64,000 bases of DNA. Source: Candidatus Nitrospira nitrificans. GTDB lineage: Bacteria; Nitrospirota; Nitrospiria; Nitrospirales; Nitrospiraceae. Below are positions 24,447 to 32,457 of the stretch, piece after piece. Position numbers and translations under genes: made by a program. The first letter of the stretch is position 1, and each line of letters begins with the position of its first letter. The notes beneath the pieces are model-generated. The model was not told the origin of the DNA and made no database searches. It worked only from the letters and a program-made list of their open reading frames with translations. The stretch lies in the NCBI RefSeq assembly GCF_001458775.1, contig NZ_CZPZ01000036.1, positions 62,001 to 126,000 of the forward strand, written 5' to 3'.

Positions 24447-24495
24447 ATTATTTGAGGAGCTCTTTCTGCCGCCACGGTGCGGCGGAGCGCGTCTC

Positions 24496-24693
24496 TTACC
24501 GGTCCACGGTGTTGGTCGATGCCCCCTGGATTGCGATCTCGACAAGTTCATGGATATTCTTCGCGCAGCGGCCGCAGCAACCGCTCTGCTTGAGGCCGAA
24601 CTTCGACTTGAGCTGACAGGGCATCACACAGCCCGATCGTCCAGCCTCCCGGACATCTGACTCAGTAAGGCCTCTGCATAAGCAAACGTACAT
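24496..24693 (-). CDS. bfd: bacterioferritin-associated ferredoxin-like [2Fe-2S] protein
   Basis: A 65-residue protein with the BFD-domain cysteine pattern: CLC at the N terminus (about residues 4-6) and CCGRC near residue 42, which together hold one [2Fe-2S] cluster. The order and the spacing NIHELVEIA after the second pair match Bfd, which reduces ferric iron in bacterioferritin to release it. The ATG at 24693 is chosen over an upstream TTG at 24708. Its promoter region contains a palindrome expected for iron-dependent repression. No bacterioferritin gene lies in the window. Confidence 0.85.
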   Translation of the reverse strand: MYVCLCRGLTESDVREAGRSGCVMPCQLKSKFGLKQSGCCGRCAKNIHELVEIAIQGASTNTVDR

Positions 24694-24713
24694 GCTATCC
24701 TCAATCAACGATT

Positions 24714-24757
24714 ATGAGAAGCATTCTCATTGTGCCACAGGATAGGCATGCTGTCAA
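24714..24757 (-). promoter_or_regulatory. bfd promoter with overlapping Fur-box-like palindrome
   Basis: On the minus strand TTGACA (24757-24752), a 17-bp spacer, then CACAAT (24734-24729) form a promoter. The perfect palindrome ATGAGAA-GCA-TTCTCAT (24714-24730, 7-bp arms) overlaps the last bases of the -10 element and covers the likely transcription start, the usual site for repression. GAGAAxxxTTCTC resembles half-sites of Fur-type operators. Confidence 0.65.
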
Positions 24758-24778
24758 CCTAGGATTGATACTATAAAG

Positions 24779-25378
24779 ATGGGGTTTGAAACGGCTATGT
24801 CCACACGTGCCATCGCATTTTATAAACCCTACGGGGTGCTTCCATGCTTTACCGATTCGGAAGGGAGGCCGACGCTGGCGGACTACATCGCTATCCCTCG
24901 TGTCTATGCGGCGGGGCGTCTCGATCAGGACAGCGAAGGACTGATGATTTTGACTTCGCATGGCGCGTTGGCGCACCGGATTACCGATCCGCAACGGAAA
25001 TTGCCGAAAGTCTATCTGGTGCAGGTCGAACGGATTCCAGATGAACCAGCGCTCGAACGGCTACGCGCAGGCGTGCTGCTTGGTGGAAAGCGGACAAGAC
25101 CGGCCCAGGTGAGAGGGTTGGATACGGAGCCACCGCTGCCTGAACGGCCCGTGCCCGTTAGGTTTCGCAAGAACGTGCCGACGGCTTGGCTGGAGATCAT
25201 CATCCAGGAAGGAATGAATCGTCAGGTTCGTCGCATGACGGCTGCGGTAGGCCATCCTACATTGCGGCTGATGCGTATCGCCATCGGCCCGGTTCGCCTG
25301 GGCGACCTCAACCCGGGGGAATGGCGAGCCTTGGAGGAGAATGAAATCAAAGCCATCAACCAACTGAGCGATCGGTGA
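24779..25378 (+). CDS. rluE: pseudouridine synthase, RluE/RluB/RsuA group
   Basis: A 199-residue protein with the pseudouridine synthase motif GRLDQDSEGLMILT, in which the Asp of GRLD is catalytic, followed by RKLPKVYLVQV and IIQEGMNRQVRRMTAAVGHP. There is no N-terminal S4 domain, and the length matches RluE, which modifies 23S rRNA; the exact target is uncertain. ATGs at 24779 and 24797 are both possible. The intergenic region is shared with divergent bfd, so its promoter is next to the Fur-like operator. Confidence 0.88.
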   Translation: MGFETAMSTRAIAFYKPYGVLPCFTDSEGRPTLADYIAIPRVYAAGRLDQDSEGLMILTSHGALAHRITDPQRKLPKVYLVQVERIPDEPALERLRAGVLLGGKRTRPAQVRGLDTEPPLPERPVPVRFRKNVPTAWLEIIIQEGMNRQVRRMTAAVGHPTLRLMRIAIGPVRLGDLNPGEWRALEENEIKAINQLSDR

Positions 25379-25598
25379 AAGATGACCTGACGTGCTCGCA
25401 ATGATACGGCTAAGGCGAGACTCCACCGCGCACGCTTTTCTGCAGCCACGCCACGCCGTATTCTGCAACGCGAATGTGAAAATGTAAGTAGTAAATGACC
25501 AACCTATTGGAGCGGTTTTCACCAGGGTGACCTCTTGGCCGCTCTGTCGTCGGTCTGCCCAGGCTTTGTGAGTCTGAGCGCCCCTCAATCCACTAGGA

Positions 25599-27395
25599 TT
25601 ACATCGTCCCTTCCAGTTGCTGTACCATGTCCTGAATGGTATCGAATCCGGATTGCCAGAATGCTGCGGATGTCATATCCACATCCAATTTACTGAGAAT
25701 GTCTTGGGGCGATTGGGATCCACCAGTTGCAAGCAAGTCCAGATACTTTGGGACAAATGATGACCCTTGCTCCTTGTACATTCGGTATAAGGCCAGTACG
25801 AGCAGATTGCCGAAGCTGTAGGCGTAGCAATAGAACGGACTGGCGAAGAGATGGGGAATCATGAGCCATTCCCATTGAAACTCATCCGGCACTGTCACCG
25901 CCTTGCCGAATTGCTGCCGAAGCTCGACCAAATAAGCTTCGGCCAGATGGTCTCCCGTCGCCCCTTCCGCGACCATGCGATGAGCCGTTTGTTCGAAGTG
26001 AATGAAATAGGCCTGCCGTAGCACGGTTGCATAGATGTCATCCAGTTGACTCACGAGCAAGCCCTGTCGAACGGATTTGTTGCGCTCGTTCGACAGGAGG
26101 GTGTCGGAGAGAATGCGTTCACCGAAAACAGACGCCGTCTCCGCCAAGGGGAGGGTTGAATGGAAGGTAAAGATCGAATGGTCTTCGGCCATCATGCCAT
26201 GGGCCGCATGGCCGAGCTCATGGGCCATGGTCGCGATATCTCGGGCTTCGCCGGTGAAATTCAGCATCACGTACGGTGTCAGGCCGGGCGCCACGCTGTA
26301 GCAATAGGCGCCACCGAGTTTGCCCGGACGGGTCGGCCCGTCGACGTGCCGTTCTCTCAAGACCTGTTCAGCCAGATCTGCCAGCTGGGGAGAAAAGCCG
26401 CGATAGGCGTCCAGCACCATGCGGACGGCATCGGCGTACTTGTATTTCTTAGTCTCCGCCCGATGGGGGGCATAAATATGGTACCGATTCATCGGGGAGA
26501 TCTTGCAGATCTTTGCCTTCAGTTTGAAGTAGGTCTGGAAGATCTCAACATTCTTGGCGCAGGTCGCCAACAGCACATCGACCGCTCGATCCGGCACATC
26601 ATTGCCGAGGTTGCGGGTGGCGATGGGAGAAGCAAATCGGCGAAGTTCCACATTCTCGGCTTTCCAGTCGTTCACGAGCGTCCGATACATCTCTCCGAGC
26701 AGGTCCCGTTGGCCTAAGAATACCCGATAAAGTTCTCTGTAGGCGGCCTGGCGGATTGAAGCTTTCGGGCTCCGCACGTGGCTCATGAGTTCTTCGCGGT
26801 TCATGGTGCGGGTTTTCCCACCGACTTTCATCGTGAAGGTCAGTCCGTTGGTCACCACGTCATAGAGCGTATTGACGGCGCTCCGGCCGGTCACGTTCTT
26901 GACATTGATGATTTTTTCTTCTGGTTCCGAGAGTGTATGCGGTGTGTAGCGCCTGATGGTTTCCAGGTAATACCGAAGGTCGCCGGCGTCTGCCATCATC
27001 CGTGCCGCATTCTTCTGATCGACTCCCTGCCACCAAAGATCGAGAAAAAGCAGGCGATTGGTGATGCCGGCGAGCCGCTCCTCCACCTGCGACTTAAATG
27101 ATCGCGCGTGGGTGTTTGTGGTGTTTTCAGAAAACCAGAGGTAGGCGAACGCGCCAAGCCGGGCAGAACCTTCTGCGATCGATTCGGTGAGCTTCAGGAT
27201 CGAATGGAAATCAGCGCTCGCCATTGTTGCCTGAAGTCGAGGACGAGCCGACTCAATCCGCATAACCTGCGCGTCCAGGGCCGCCAGATGCCGTTTCAAA
27301 TTCTTCAGGGGGTCTTTCACGAGGTGAGTGAGGTCCCACCGGTCGGATAAAAGTGATGTGGAAGTCTTACGTGGAACCGGATGTCTGACGGCCAT
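25599..27395 (-). CDS. pepF: M3 family oligoendopeptidase F
   Basis: A 598-residue zinc metallopeptidase. The active-site motif HELGHAAHG lies near residues 392-400 and is followed, about 25 residues later, by the third-ligand context ETASVFGER. The long helical N-terminal half is typical of M3 oligopeptidases (PepF), which cleave peptides of roughly 7-17 residues in the cytoplasm. The ATG at 27395 is supported by GAGGAG upstream on the minus strand; the frame runs further to 27452 without such a site. It is transcribed away from the unknown gene at 27549. Confidence 0.92.
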   Translation of the reverse strand: MAVRHPVPRKTSTSLLSDRWDLTHLVKDPLKNLKRHLAALDAQVMRIESARPRLQATMASADFHSILKLTESIAEGSARLGAFAYLWFSENTTNTHARSFKSQVEERLAGITNRLLFLDLWWQGVDQKNAARMMADAGDLRYYLETIRRYTPHTLSEPEEKIINVKNVTGRSAVNTLYDVVTNGLTFTMKVGGKTRTMNREELMSHVRSPKASIRQAAYRELYRVFLGQRDLLGEMYRTLVNDWKAENVELRRFASPIATRNLGNDVPDRAVDVLLATCAKNVEIFQTYFKLKAKICKISPMNRYHIYAPHRAETKKYKYADAVRMVLDAYRGFSPQLADLAEQVLRERHVDGPTRPGKLGGAYCYSVAPGLTPYVMLNFTGEARDIATMAHELGHAAHGMMAEDHSIFTFHSTLPLAETASVFGERILSDTLLSNERNKSVRQGLLVSQLDDIYATVLRQAYFIHFEQTAHRMVAEGATGDHLAEAYLVELRQQFGKAVTVPDEFQWEWLMIPHLFASPFYCYAYSFGNLLVLALYRMYKEQGSSFVPKYLDLLATGGSQSPQDILSKLDVDMTSAAFWQSGFDTIQDMVQQLEGTM

Positions 27396-27548
27396 GCCGA
27401 GTCTCCTCTCAGGTAAGTTTTGCGCCGGGAACAGGCGGTAGTGTATCACCACGCCACGGTAAGATTGGAGAAAATTGCCGGACTAAACAGGGAAGCCGCG
27501 TTGACAGGTCGCTGCCATGGTGCAAGAATTCCTCGAGCGGGGAGAGGG

Positions 27549-27878
27549 ATGAACGATCAGGAGCTTCATCGCGTAGTCCAGTATGTGACGGCGAGCACGT
27601 CCTATGGACGGGACACGGTGGCAGATATTCTTCGCACCGGTCTCGGTGAGTTATCGGCGCTGGCCACGCATTCAACGACAATCTTCGAACGGGACGCGTT
27701 GCTTGAATATGTGTCCCAGTGGACGATGAAACGGACCGGGCAGCCGGAGCCGTTGGTGCGTGAAGTGCTGGGCTGCGCCGGGCGATGGCTGGATGAAGTC
27801 TACGATGCATTGGCCAAACGCCAGCCGGAGGCTTTGAAGCTGAAAGCGAACGATGAGGACGATTCGGAGGTTCAGTAA
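27549..27878 (+). CDS. hypothetical protein
   Basis: A 109-residue mainly helical protein with no recognised family: MNDQELHRVVQYVTASTSYG at the start and an acidic end (NDEDDSEVQ). The ATG at 27549 follows GGGGAGAGGG, a good ribosome binding site; the open frame runs further upstream to 27420 but that part overlaps the region upstream of pepF and has no start signal. It precedes the next gene by three bases, so the two are co-transcribed and probably act together. Confidence 0.65.
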   Translation: MNDQELHRVVQYVTASTSYGRDTVADILRTGLGELSALATHSTTIFERDALLEYVSQWTMKRTGQPEPLVREVLGCAGRWLDEVYDALAKRQPEALKLKANDEDDSEVQ

Positions 27879-27881
27879 ACG

Positions 27882-28727
27882 ATGGGCCGGTTTCGCCCAC
27901 GAACCTCGTTCAGGTTGGCTGCGTCTCTACAACGCGGGCACCCGGGGCCGATACCCGCTTGGAAGCGGGAAGAAGAAGGGCTTTCTCAAGAACTGCACGA
28001 TCGCTGGAGTACGCTTCACCGTCACTGCGCCGATCAATCGAGCCACCTGCGCCTAGGCCGTCTTGTCCGGCGGCTCACCCACCACGATTATGGGGTGAGG
28101 GAATCCGCACTCGCTGAGTTGGAGTTGGCCATCCAATTGCTTCGCGTCGGAGTCCGCGTCACGTTTTTGCCGGAGTCGAAGGCGCGAACAGCTGATTTTG
28201 AATGTGGTCTCGGTCGCGAACGCTTTTTCGTGGAAGTCACCGCGATGGTGGGGTCGGCGGCGCGTCAGCGATTGCCTTTGCGCGGTCTTGACCTTGATGA
28301 GGTGGTTGGAGAGGAGGAGGATCGGGGTGTCATCCTGATCCACAGGATTCTCGCGCGTATCCGACAAAAGGCCAAGCAATTGGCCGACTATTGTGACCCC
28401 GTCATGCTCAGTATCTCGATTCCACGAGCCGATCTTCAGGGTGAAAAGAACGCTCGTTCGGAAGCGATCTGGGTGGATCTGAAGGCGCTCGCCGGGGTGG
28501 TGACGGTCTTGCTCACCAGGGTGCCGACCCTCAGCGCCGTGTTGATTTCACTCTGGGATGTCGAGCCGCTTCTCTCACGAGGGGCGTTGAGACTTGCCAA
28601 TGTCGAGATAATCGAACGGCCCAAACAGCAGCGTGCTCAACCGCGTGTGCAGATGCTGATCCGGAATCCTAGCGCTTCAGCTCCACTTTCCGAATATCAT
28701 GACGCGTCGATCAGACAGATTCTTTAG
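27882..28727 (+). CDS. hypothetical protein with a possible nuclease-like core
   Basis: A 281-residue protein with a basic N terminus and a central alpha/beta region. The segment ADFECGLGRERFFVEVTAM (about residues 109-127) has the spacing of the PD-(D/E)XK nuclease core, with Thr in place of the usual Lys, so the similarity is weak. A following helical stretch contains RILARIRQKAKQLADYC, then VMLSISIPRADLQ. The ATG at 27882 lies three bases after the stop of the previous gene. No family was identified with certainty; restriction-like or DNA-damage functions are only suggestions. Confidence 0.6.
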   Translation: MGRFRPRTSFRLAASLQRGHPGPIPAWKREEEGLSQELHDRWSTLHRHCADQSSHLRLGRLVRRLTHHDYGVRESALAELELAIQLLRVGVRVTFLPESKARTADFECGLGRERFFVEVTAMVGSAARQRLPLRGLDLDEVVGEEEDRGVILIHRILARIRQKAKQLADYCDPVMLSISIPRADLQGEKNARSEAIWVDLKALAGVVTVLLTRVPTLSAVLISLWDVEPLLSRGALRLANVEIIERPKQQRAQPRVQMLIRNPSASAPLSEYHDASIRQIL

Positions 28728-29048
28728 GATATTTATAAAATGATTGTGCTTTGCCCTTTTCGAGGATTGTACATACCGCCTTTCATTGATTGAGAGCCCA
28801 ATGGACAGTCTAAGATCCGACATTGATCCAACTCAATACTTCGGCAAGGACCACGGTGGGTGTGACACAAGGTCGTTTATCATGAGAGCGTCGCTGCCGC
28901 TCTCCTTCAGGTGGAGGGTTAAGCGGCATGCTATATTGGCTTCCATATGGATGATCGTATAAAGCCATGAAGACCAACGGCACTCTGGCTAGACGGTTTC
29001 CTTCTCACTTGCTTGCGCAGCTCCCCTAGAGGTCTACGCCGTGTCTCT
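28728..29048. other. gene-poor interval upstream of the hicA pseudogene
   Basis: About 320 bases without a convincing gene. An open frame from 28744 has no protein-like pattern. AT-rich strings such as TATAAAATGATTGT near 28734 and GCTATATTGGCTTCCATATG near 28930 could be promoter or remnant sequence. No partner hicB was recognised. Confidence 0.4.
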
Positions 29049-29258
29049 ATGGCGAAGCTGAAGGATGTGTTTGTGTTTCTTCGGAGACGTGGATGGTCAG
29101 AGTATCGCCATGAGGGAGGTAGCCATCGGGTGTGAGGACATCCCGACGGGCGGCAGATCACCATTGCGGTTCATCTCGGCAGGGAGATCAACCGGCCGAC
29201 TCTTGCGAAGATCCTCGAACAAGCCGGGTACTTGCTACAAGATTTCTGGAATCATTGA
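29049..29258 (+). pseudogene. hicA: HicA-type toxin with an in-frame TGA
   Basis: ATG 29049 opens MAKLKDVFVFLRRRGW, then SEYRHEGGSHRV, and meets TGA at 29133. The same frame continues GHPDGRQITIAVHLGREINR and PTLAKILEQAGYLLQDF to TGA 29256. Together this is a full-length HicA (double-stranded-RNA-binding-like mRNA interferase), including the catalytic GSH motif just before the stop. One base change, TGG to TGA at the position where HicA proteins often have a bulky residue, explains the interruption. No hicB antitoxin gene is recognisable within 300 bases on either side. Confidence 0.75.
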
Positions 29259-29321
29259 TGTGAGGTCTTCTTGTTAGAGGCCCGCTATCTGCGCATTCGC
29301 TACCAGTTTAGTTGAATATCG

Positions 29322-29915
29322 CTACGATCCCTTCCGGGCATTGTAAATTCGACCGCCGATTCGCTGATAACGTTGGAAGACCGCGATCGCCTCATCTCGG
29401 CAACGATCGCGGGTCACGGAAATTCCTCGGTCTTCCAGCGTCGCCACCCAGTTTTTTGGTTTCGGAGCTTCGTCAAACCCGATCGCCGTTGCATCGGACG
29501 CTCGCGCCGCGCAGACGACTTTGCGAACTCCGGACCAAAGGATTGCGCCATAACACATGGCACAGGGCTCGCAGCTTGTGATCAGTTCAAGCTTCGGCAG
29601 ACCGGGTGCGCCAAGATCGAACTGCTTCAGAGTCCGGTGTGCATTGGCGAGGGCGACGACTTCAGCGTGAGCAAGAGAACAGTTGGTGGGTTCGACGATG
29701 TTGACCCCGACGGCGATGAGCCGCCCTGTTTGCGATTCAAACACGGCAGCGCCGAAAGGACCACCGGTTTTAGCGGTGACATTGGTCAGGGTCAGTTGGA
29801 TGACGAATTGCATGCGATCGGTAGCCGCTACGAGAGGTTTGTGCTGGAGACGCACAAGACGGATGGCCCAAGGTGGCAGACGAAAGGGAGATGCGGATGA
29901 GAAGCGGCTCTTCAC
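29322..29915 (-). CDS. nucleoside deaminase (CDA family, guanine/tRNA-adenosine deaminase-like)
   Basis: A 197-residue protein with the zinc-binding deaminase motifs: HAEVVAL (His ligand and proton-shuttling Glu) and CEPCAMC (two Cys ligands), and the substrate-loop segment TGGPFGAAVF. The fold matches cytidine/deoxycytidylate deaminases and is closest in motif layout to guanine deaminase and TadA-like enzymes. The GTG start at 29915 overlaps the stop of the TPR gene by four bases (GTGA). A start at the Met near 29813 would give a shorter core-only version. The exact substrate cannot be decided. Confidence 0.85.
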   Translation of the reverse strand: MKSRFSSASPFRLPPWAIRLVRLQHKPLVAATDRMQFVIQLTLTNVTAKTGGPFGAAVFESQTGRLIAVGVNIVEPTNCSLAHAEVVALANAHRTLKQFDLGAPGLPKLELITSCEPCAMCYGAILWSGVRKVVCAARASDATAIGFDEAPKPKNWVATLEDRGISVTRDRCRDEAIAVFQRYQRIGGRIYNARKGS

Positions 29916-30229
29916 GACGGCAACGAAAGCTTCAACGCCTCAAGATTCTTCGTCACCATGGCGTCGCCGTTCTTCGTTGAGACGTCAATGCCCGTCGCGC
30001 AGACGGTTCGGCATTCGTCGAGGCGCTCCAGCTTCTGGAGGGATTGCGCGAGCCCATAATAGGCAGCCGAGTAGGTGGGCTTGACGATGACACATTGCTG
30101 CAACGCCTTCGCGGCTTCTTCAAAGTTCCCGTCGTCCATATAGGCTTTCCCCAAGCCGAACCAGGCCACGTCATCGTTCGGGTCTATGGCAAGAACTTTC
30201 TTCAGCGGCTCGATTCGTGGATTCGGCAT
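29912..30229 (-). CDS. small TPR protein
   Basis: A 105-residue protein with two tetratricopeptide units: AWFGLGKAYMDDGNFEEAAK (about residues 22-41) and AYYGLAQSLQKLERLDECRT (about 56-75). Soluble, no signal peptide. The ATG at 30229 has AAGAGGAGCC upstream on the minus strand; the longer frame to 30274 does not. It overlaps the deaminase gene by four bases, so the two are translationally coupled and the TPR protein may bind it or share a pathway. Confidence 0.8.
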   Translation of the reverse strand: MPNPRIEPLKKVLAIDPNDDVAWFGLGKAYMDDGNFEEAAKALQQCVIVKPTYSAAYYGLAQSLQKLERLDECRTVCATGIDVSTKNGDAMVTKNLEALKLSLPS

Positions 30230-30333
30230 AATGGCTCCTCTTGTTAATGGGAAACGATAACAGTGCCGGCGCACATTGTCTATGGCGTTTTCTGCATGAT
30301 AATCTCACGACGGATATCGTATCTCGTTCAAGC

Positions 30334-30404
30334 GTTTCAAGTTGCTGGTTTCAAGTTATGAGTTCGGATTGATGAATTCCGAGGTGGAACTTGAAACCTG
30401 AAAC
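30334..30404. repeat. intergenic inverted and direct repeat with TTTCAAGTT units
   Basis: GTTTCAAGTT (30334-30343) recurs as GGTTTCAAGTT (30347-30357), and its exact reverse complement AACTTGAAACC lies at 30388-30398, followed by TGAAAC. The 11-bp arms could form a hairpin with a loop of 30 bases. It lies in the divergent gap between the small TPR gene and the deacetylase gene. Confidence 0.6.
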
Positions 30405-30457
30405 TAGGAACGAGGAACCAGTTCTCCAGAACGAACAACGTTTCACTGGTTTTAGTT

Positions 30458-31402
30458 ATGGGAAACACCGGTCTCGTTTATCATCCGACGTATCTTGAGC
30501 ATGACATGGGAGTCGGGCATCCGGAATCTCCCGATCGGCTGCGCGCCATCATGCAGCAATTGGCGACGAGTGGAACCGCTGCTCGACTGGTCAGCATCGA
30601 ACCGCGAAAGGCCGAGGATGAGTGGATCACGCAGGTCCACAATCCCAATTATCTGGCGTCGCTCAACCGACAAGCGCCTACGAGTGGCCGAGTTTCGCTC
30701 GATCCTGATACGTCCATGTCTCCAGGCACACTGCATGCCGCGTATTTCGCGGCAGGAGGGGCATTGGCGGCGGTCGATGCCATCATGGCACAGGAGGTCG
30801 ATCACGTGTTCTGCGCTGTTCGGCCTCCCGGTCACCATGCCGAAGCCGGGCGGGCGATGGGGTTCTGTTTCTTCAATAATGTGGCGATTGCCGCGCGGTA
30901 TATCCAGAAAAAACATGGGCTCACCAGAGTGCTGATCGTCGATTGGGACGTCCATCACGGGAATGGGACGCAGCATAGTTTCGAGGACGATCCTTCTGTC
31001 TTGTTTTTCAGCACACATCAATATCCCCATTATCCCGGCACGGGTCGAGGAACCGAGCGAGGCAAAGAGACGGGAGAGGGGTTCACGATCAATGTGCCGA
31101 TGGAGGCCGGTGAGGGGGACGACGAGTATCGGGCCGTATTTCAGAAAGTGCTCGTGGCGGCAGCCGATGATTTCAAGCCGGAGTTTGTCATCATCTCAGC
31201 CGGCTTCGATGCGCATAAAGATGATCCGTTGGCCGGTATGGGATTGACGGAATCCGGCTATGCGGAGTTGACCGAGATCGTGGCGGGTATCGCGAAACGC
31301 CACGCGAACGGTCGCATTCTATCTGCGCTCGAAGGCGGCTACAATCTGAGGGCGCTCGCCGCCTCTGTTGATGTCCACATCAAGGCGCTGTTGAACGCGT
31401 GA
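30458..31402 (+). CDS. histone deacetylase family (acetoin utilisation/acetylpolyamine amidohydrolase-like) protein
   Basis: A 314-residue class II-type deacetylase fold. The zinc site and charge relay are intact: PPGHHAEA (tandem His about 126-127), DWDVHHGNGTQ (Asp and His ligands about 164-166), SAGFDAHKDDPL and the late catalytic-loop Tyr in EGGYNL. Bacterial members remove acetyl groups from polyamines, acetoin-related compounds or protein lysines; the target here is unknown. No ribosome binding site of note precedes the ATG. It is followed 94 bases later by a sulfurtransferase gene in the same direction. Confidence 0.9.
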   Translation: MGNTGLVYHPTYLEHDMGVGHPESPDRLRAIMQQLATSGTAARLVSIEPRKAEDEWITQVHNPNYLASLNRQAPTSGRVSLDPDTSMSPGTLHAAYFAAGGALAAVDAIMAQEVDHVFCAVRPPGHHAEAGRAMGFCFFNNVAIAARYIQKKHGLTRVLIVDWDVHHGNGTQHSFEDDPSVLFFSTHQYPHYPGTGRGTERGKETGEGFTINVPMEAGEGDDEYRAVFQKVLVAAADDFKPEFVIISAGFDAHKDDPLAGMGLTESGYAELTEIVAGIAKRHANGRILSALEGGYNLRALAASVDVHIKALLNA

Positions 31403-31496
31403 CACATGGAATGAAGATCGGCCTGGGTGTGCTGGGTATGGTTGTGAGGCCACGTCCGACAGCCGAATCACTGCGTCAGGCAGTAAGGAAGATATC

Positions 31497-32375
31497 ATGA
31501 AGCATCCGTTATTGATCGACACCGAAACACTCCAGCAGCAATTAGGCCGTCCTGATCTTGTCGTCATCGACGTCCGAGGCAAGGCTACGTATGAGTTCGG
31601 CGGGCATATTCCCGGGGCCGTGCATTCCACATGGCATGAGTACAGCGATCCCAATGCCGTTGCGAAAGGATTACTGAATCCGGCTCTCGGTGAGATCGAG
31701 CGTATTCTCCAGCGGCTTGGGGTCAATCAGGACAGCGACGTCGTGATCTATTCCAATCCCTTCGACAATTGGGGCGATGAAGGGCGGATGTTTTGGATGT
31801 TGGAATATCTGGGACACACCCGGTTGCGTATTTTGAATGGTGGGTGGGTGAAGTGGACCGCCGAGAAGCGGCCGTTTGAGCATGGACCGGTCTCCCCGGC
31901 GAAGGGAAATTTCAAAGCTCAACCACGGCCGGATGTGATCGCGTGGAAGAACGACGTGAAAGGCCTCGTCGGTGGGCCGCATCCGCAGACGGCGATTCTC
32001 GATGCGCGGAGCGTTGAAGAGTATCTCGGCAAGGAGGTATCGGGTCTTCCCCGGCCCGGGCACATCCCTTCAGCCATACACGTGGCGTGGAATGGGTTCT
32101 TGAATAAGGATGCGACGGTTAAAGAGCTGTCCGTGATCAGGGAGATGTTGGCCGCGAAGGGGATAGACAACGGGCAGGACGTCATTTGCTATTGCACAGG
32201 CGGAGTGCGATCAGCCTGGCTCTATTTCATTCTCAAGCTGGTCGGATATTCGAAGCTCAGAAACTACCCCGGCTCGTGGTGGGAGTGGAGTCGTGACTTT
32301 GCCTGTCCGGCCGAAAAAGACCTCCATGCGCTTCAGAAAATGCTTGGATTTGATCCGGCCTCCAAGCCTTCTTGA
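31497..32375 (+). CDS. thiosulfate/mercaptopyruvate sulfurtransferase (two rhodanese domains)
   Basis: A 292-residue protein made of two rhodanese domains: an inactive N-terminal one (about 1-130, RGKATYEFGGHIPGAVH) and an active C-terminal one (about 155-285) with the loop CTGGVRS, whose Cys at about 233 carries the persulfide. The loop length of six residues suits sulfur substrates. A CTGGVRS loop is typical of thiosulfate sulfurtransferases; 3-mercaptopyruvate enzymes usually have CGSGVTA. No signal peptide, so it is cytoplasmic. It would supply sulfane sulfur for cofactor synthesis or detoxify cyanide. Confidence 0.9.
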   Translation: MKHPLLIDTETLQQQLGRPDLVVIDVRGKATYEFGGHIPGAVHSTWHEYSDPNAVAKGLLNPALGEIERILQRLGVNQDSDVVIYSNPFDNWGDEGRMFWMLEYLGHTRLRILNGGWVKWTAEKRPFEHGPVSPAKGNFKAQPRPDVIAWKNDVKGLVGGPHPQTAILDARSVEEYLGKEVSGLPRPGHIPSAIHVAWNGFLNKDATVKELSVIREMLAAKGIDNGQDVICYCTGGVRSAWLYFILKLVGYSKLRNYPGSWWEWSRDFACPAEKDLHALQKMLGFDPASKPS

Positions 32376-32457
32376 CAGTCTGAAGGAGCGCTGTGTAAGG
32401 TGATTTGAAAATTTTTCAACGTGAAACCGTGCATCTTCCACCATCAAGGAGGCAGCC

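Noticed and set aside
25379-25598. Possible gene remnant on the minus strand (reading HFHIRVAEYGVAWLQKSV)
   Set aside because: The string looks protein-like but is short, has no start signal and matches no family that I can name; kept only as a note.
29133-29135. TGA in hicA as a selenocysteine codon
   Set aside because: No selenocysteine-type element is visible, HicA has no cysteine at this place, and a TGG-to-TGA change is a simpler explanation.
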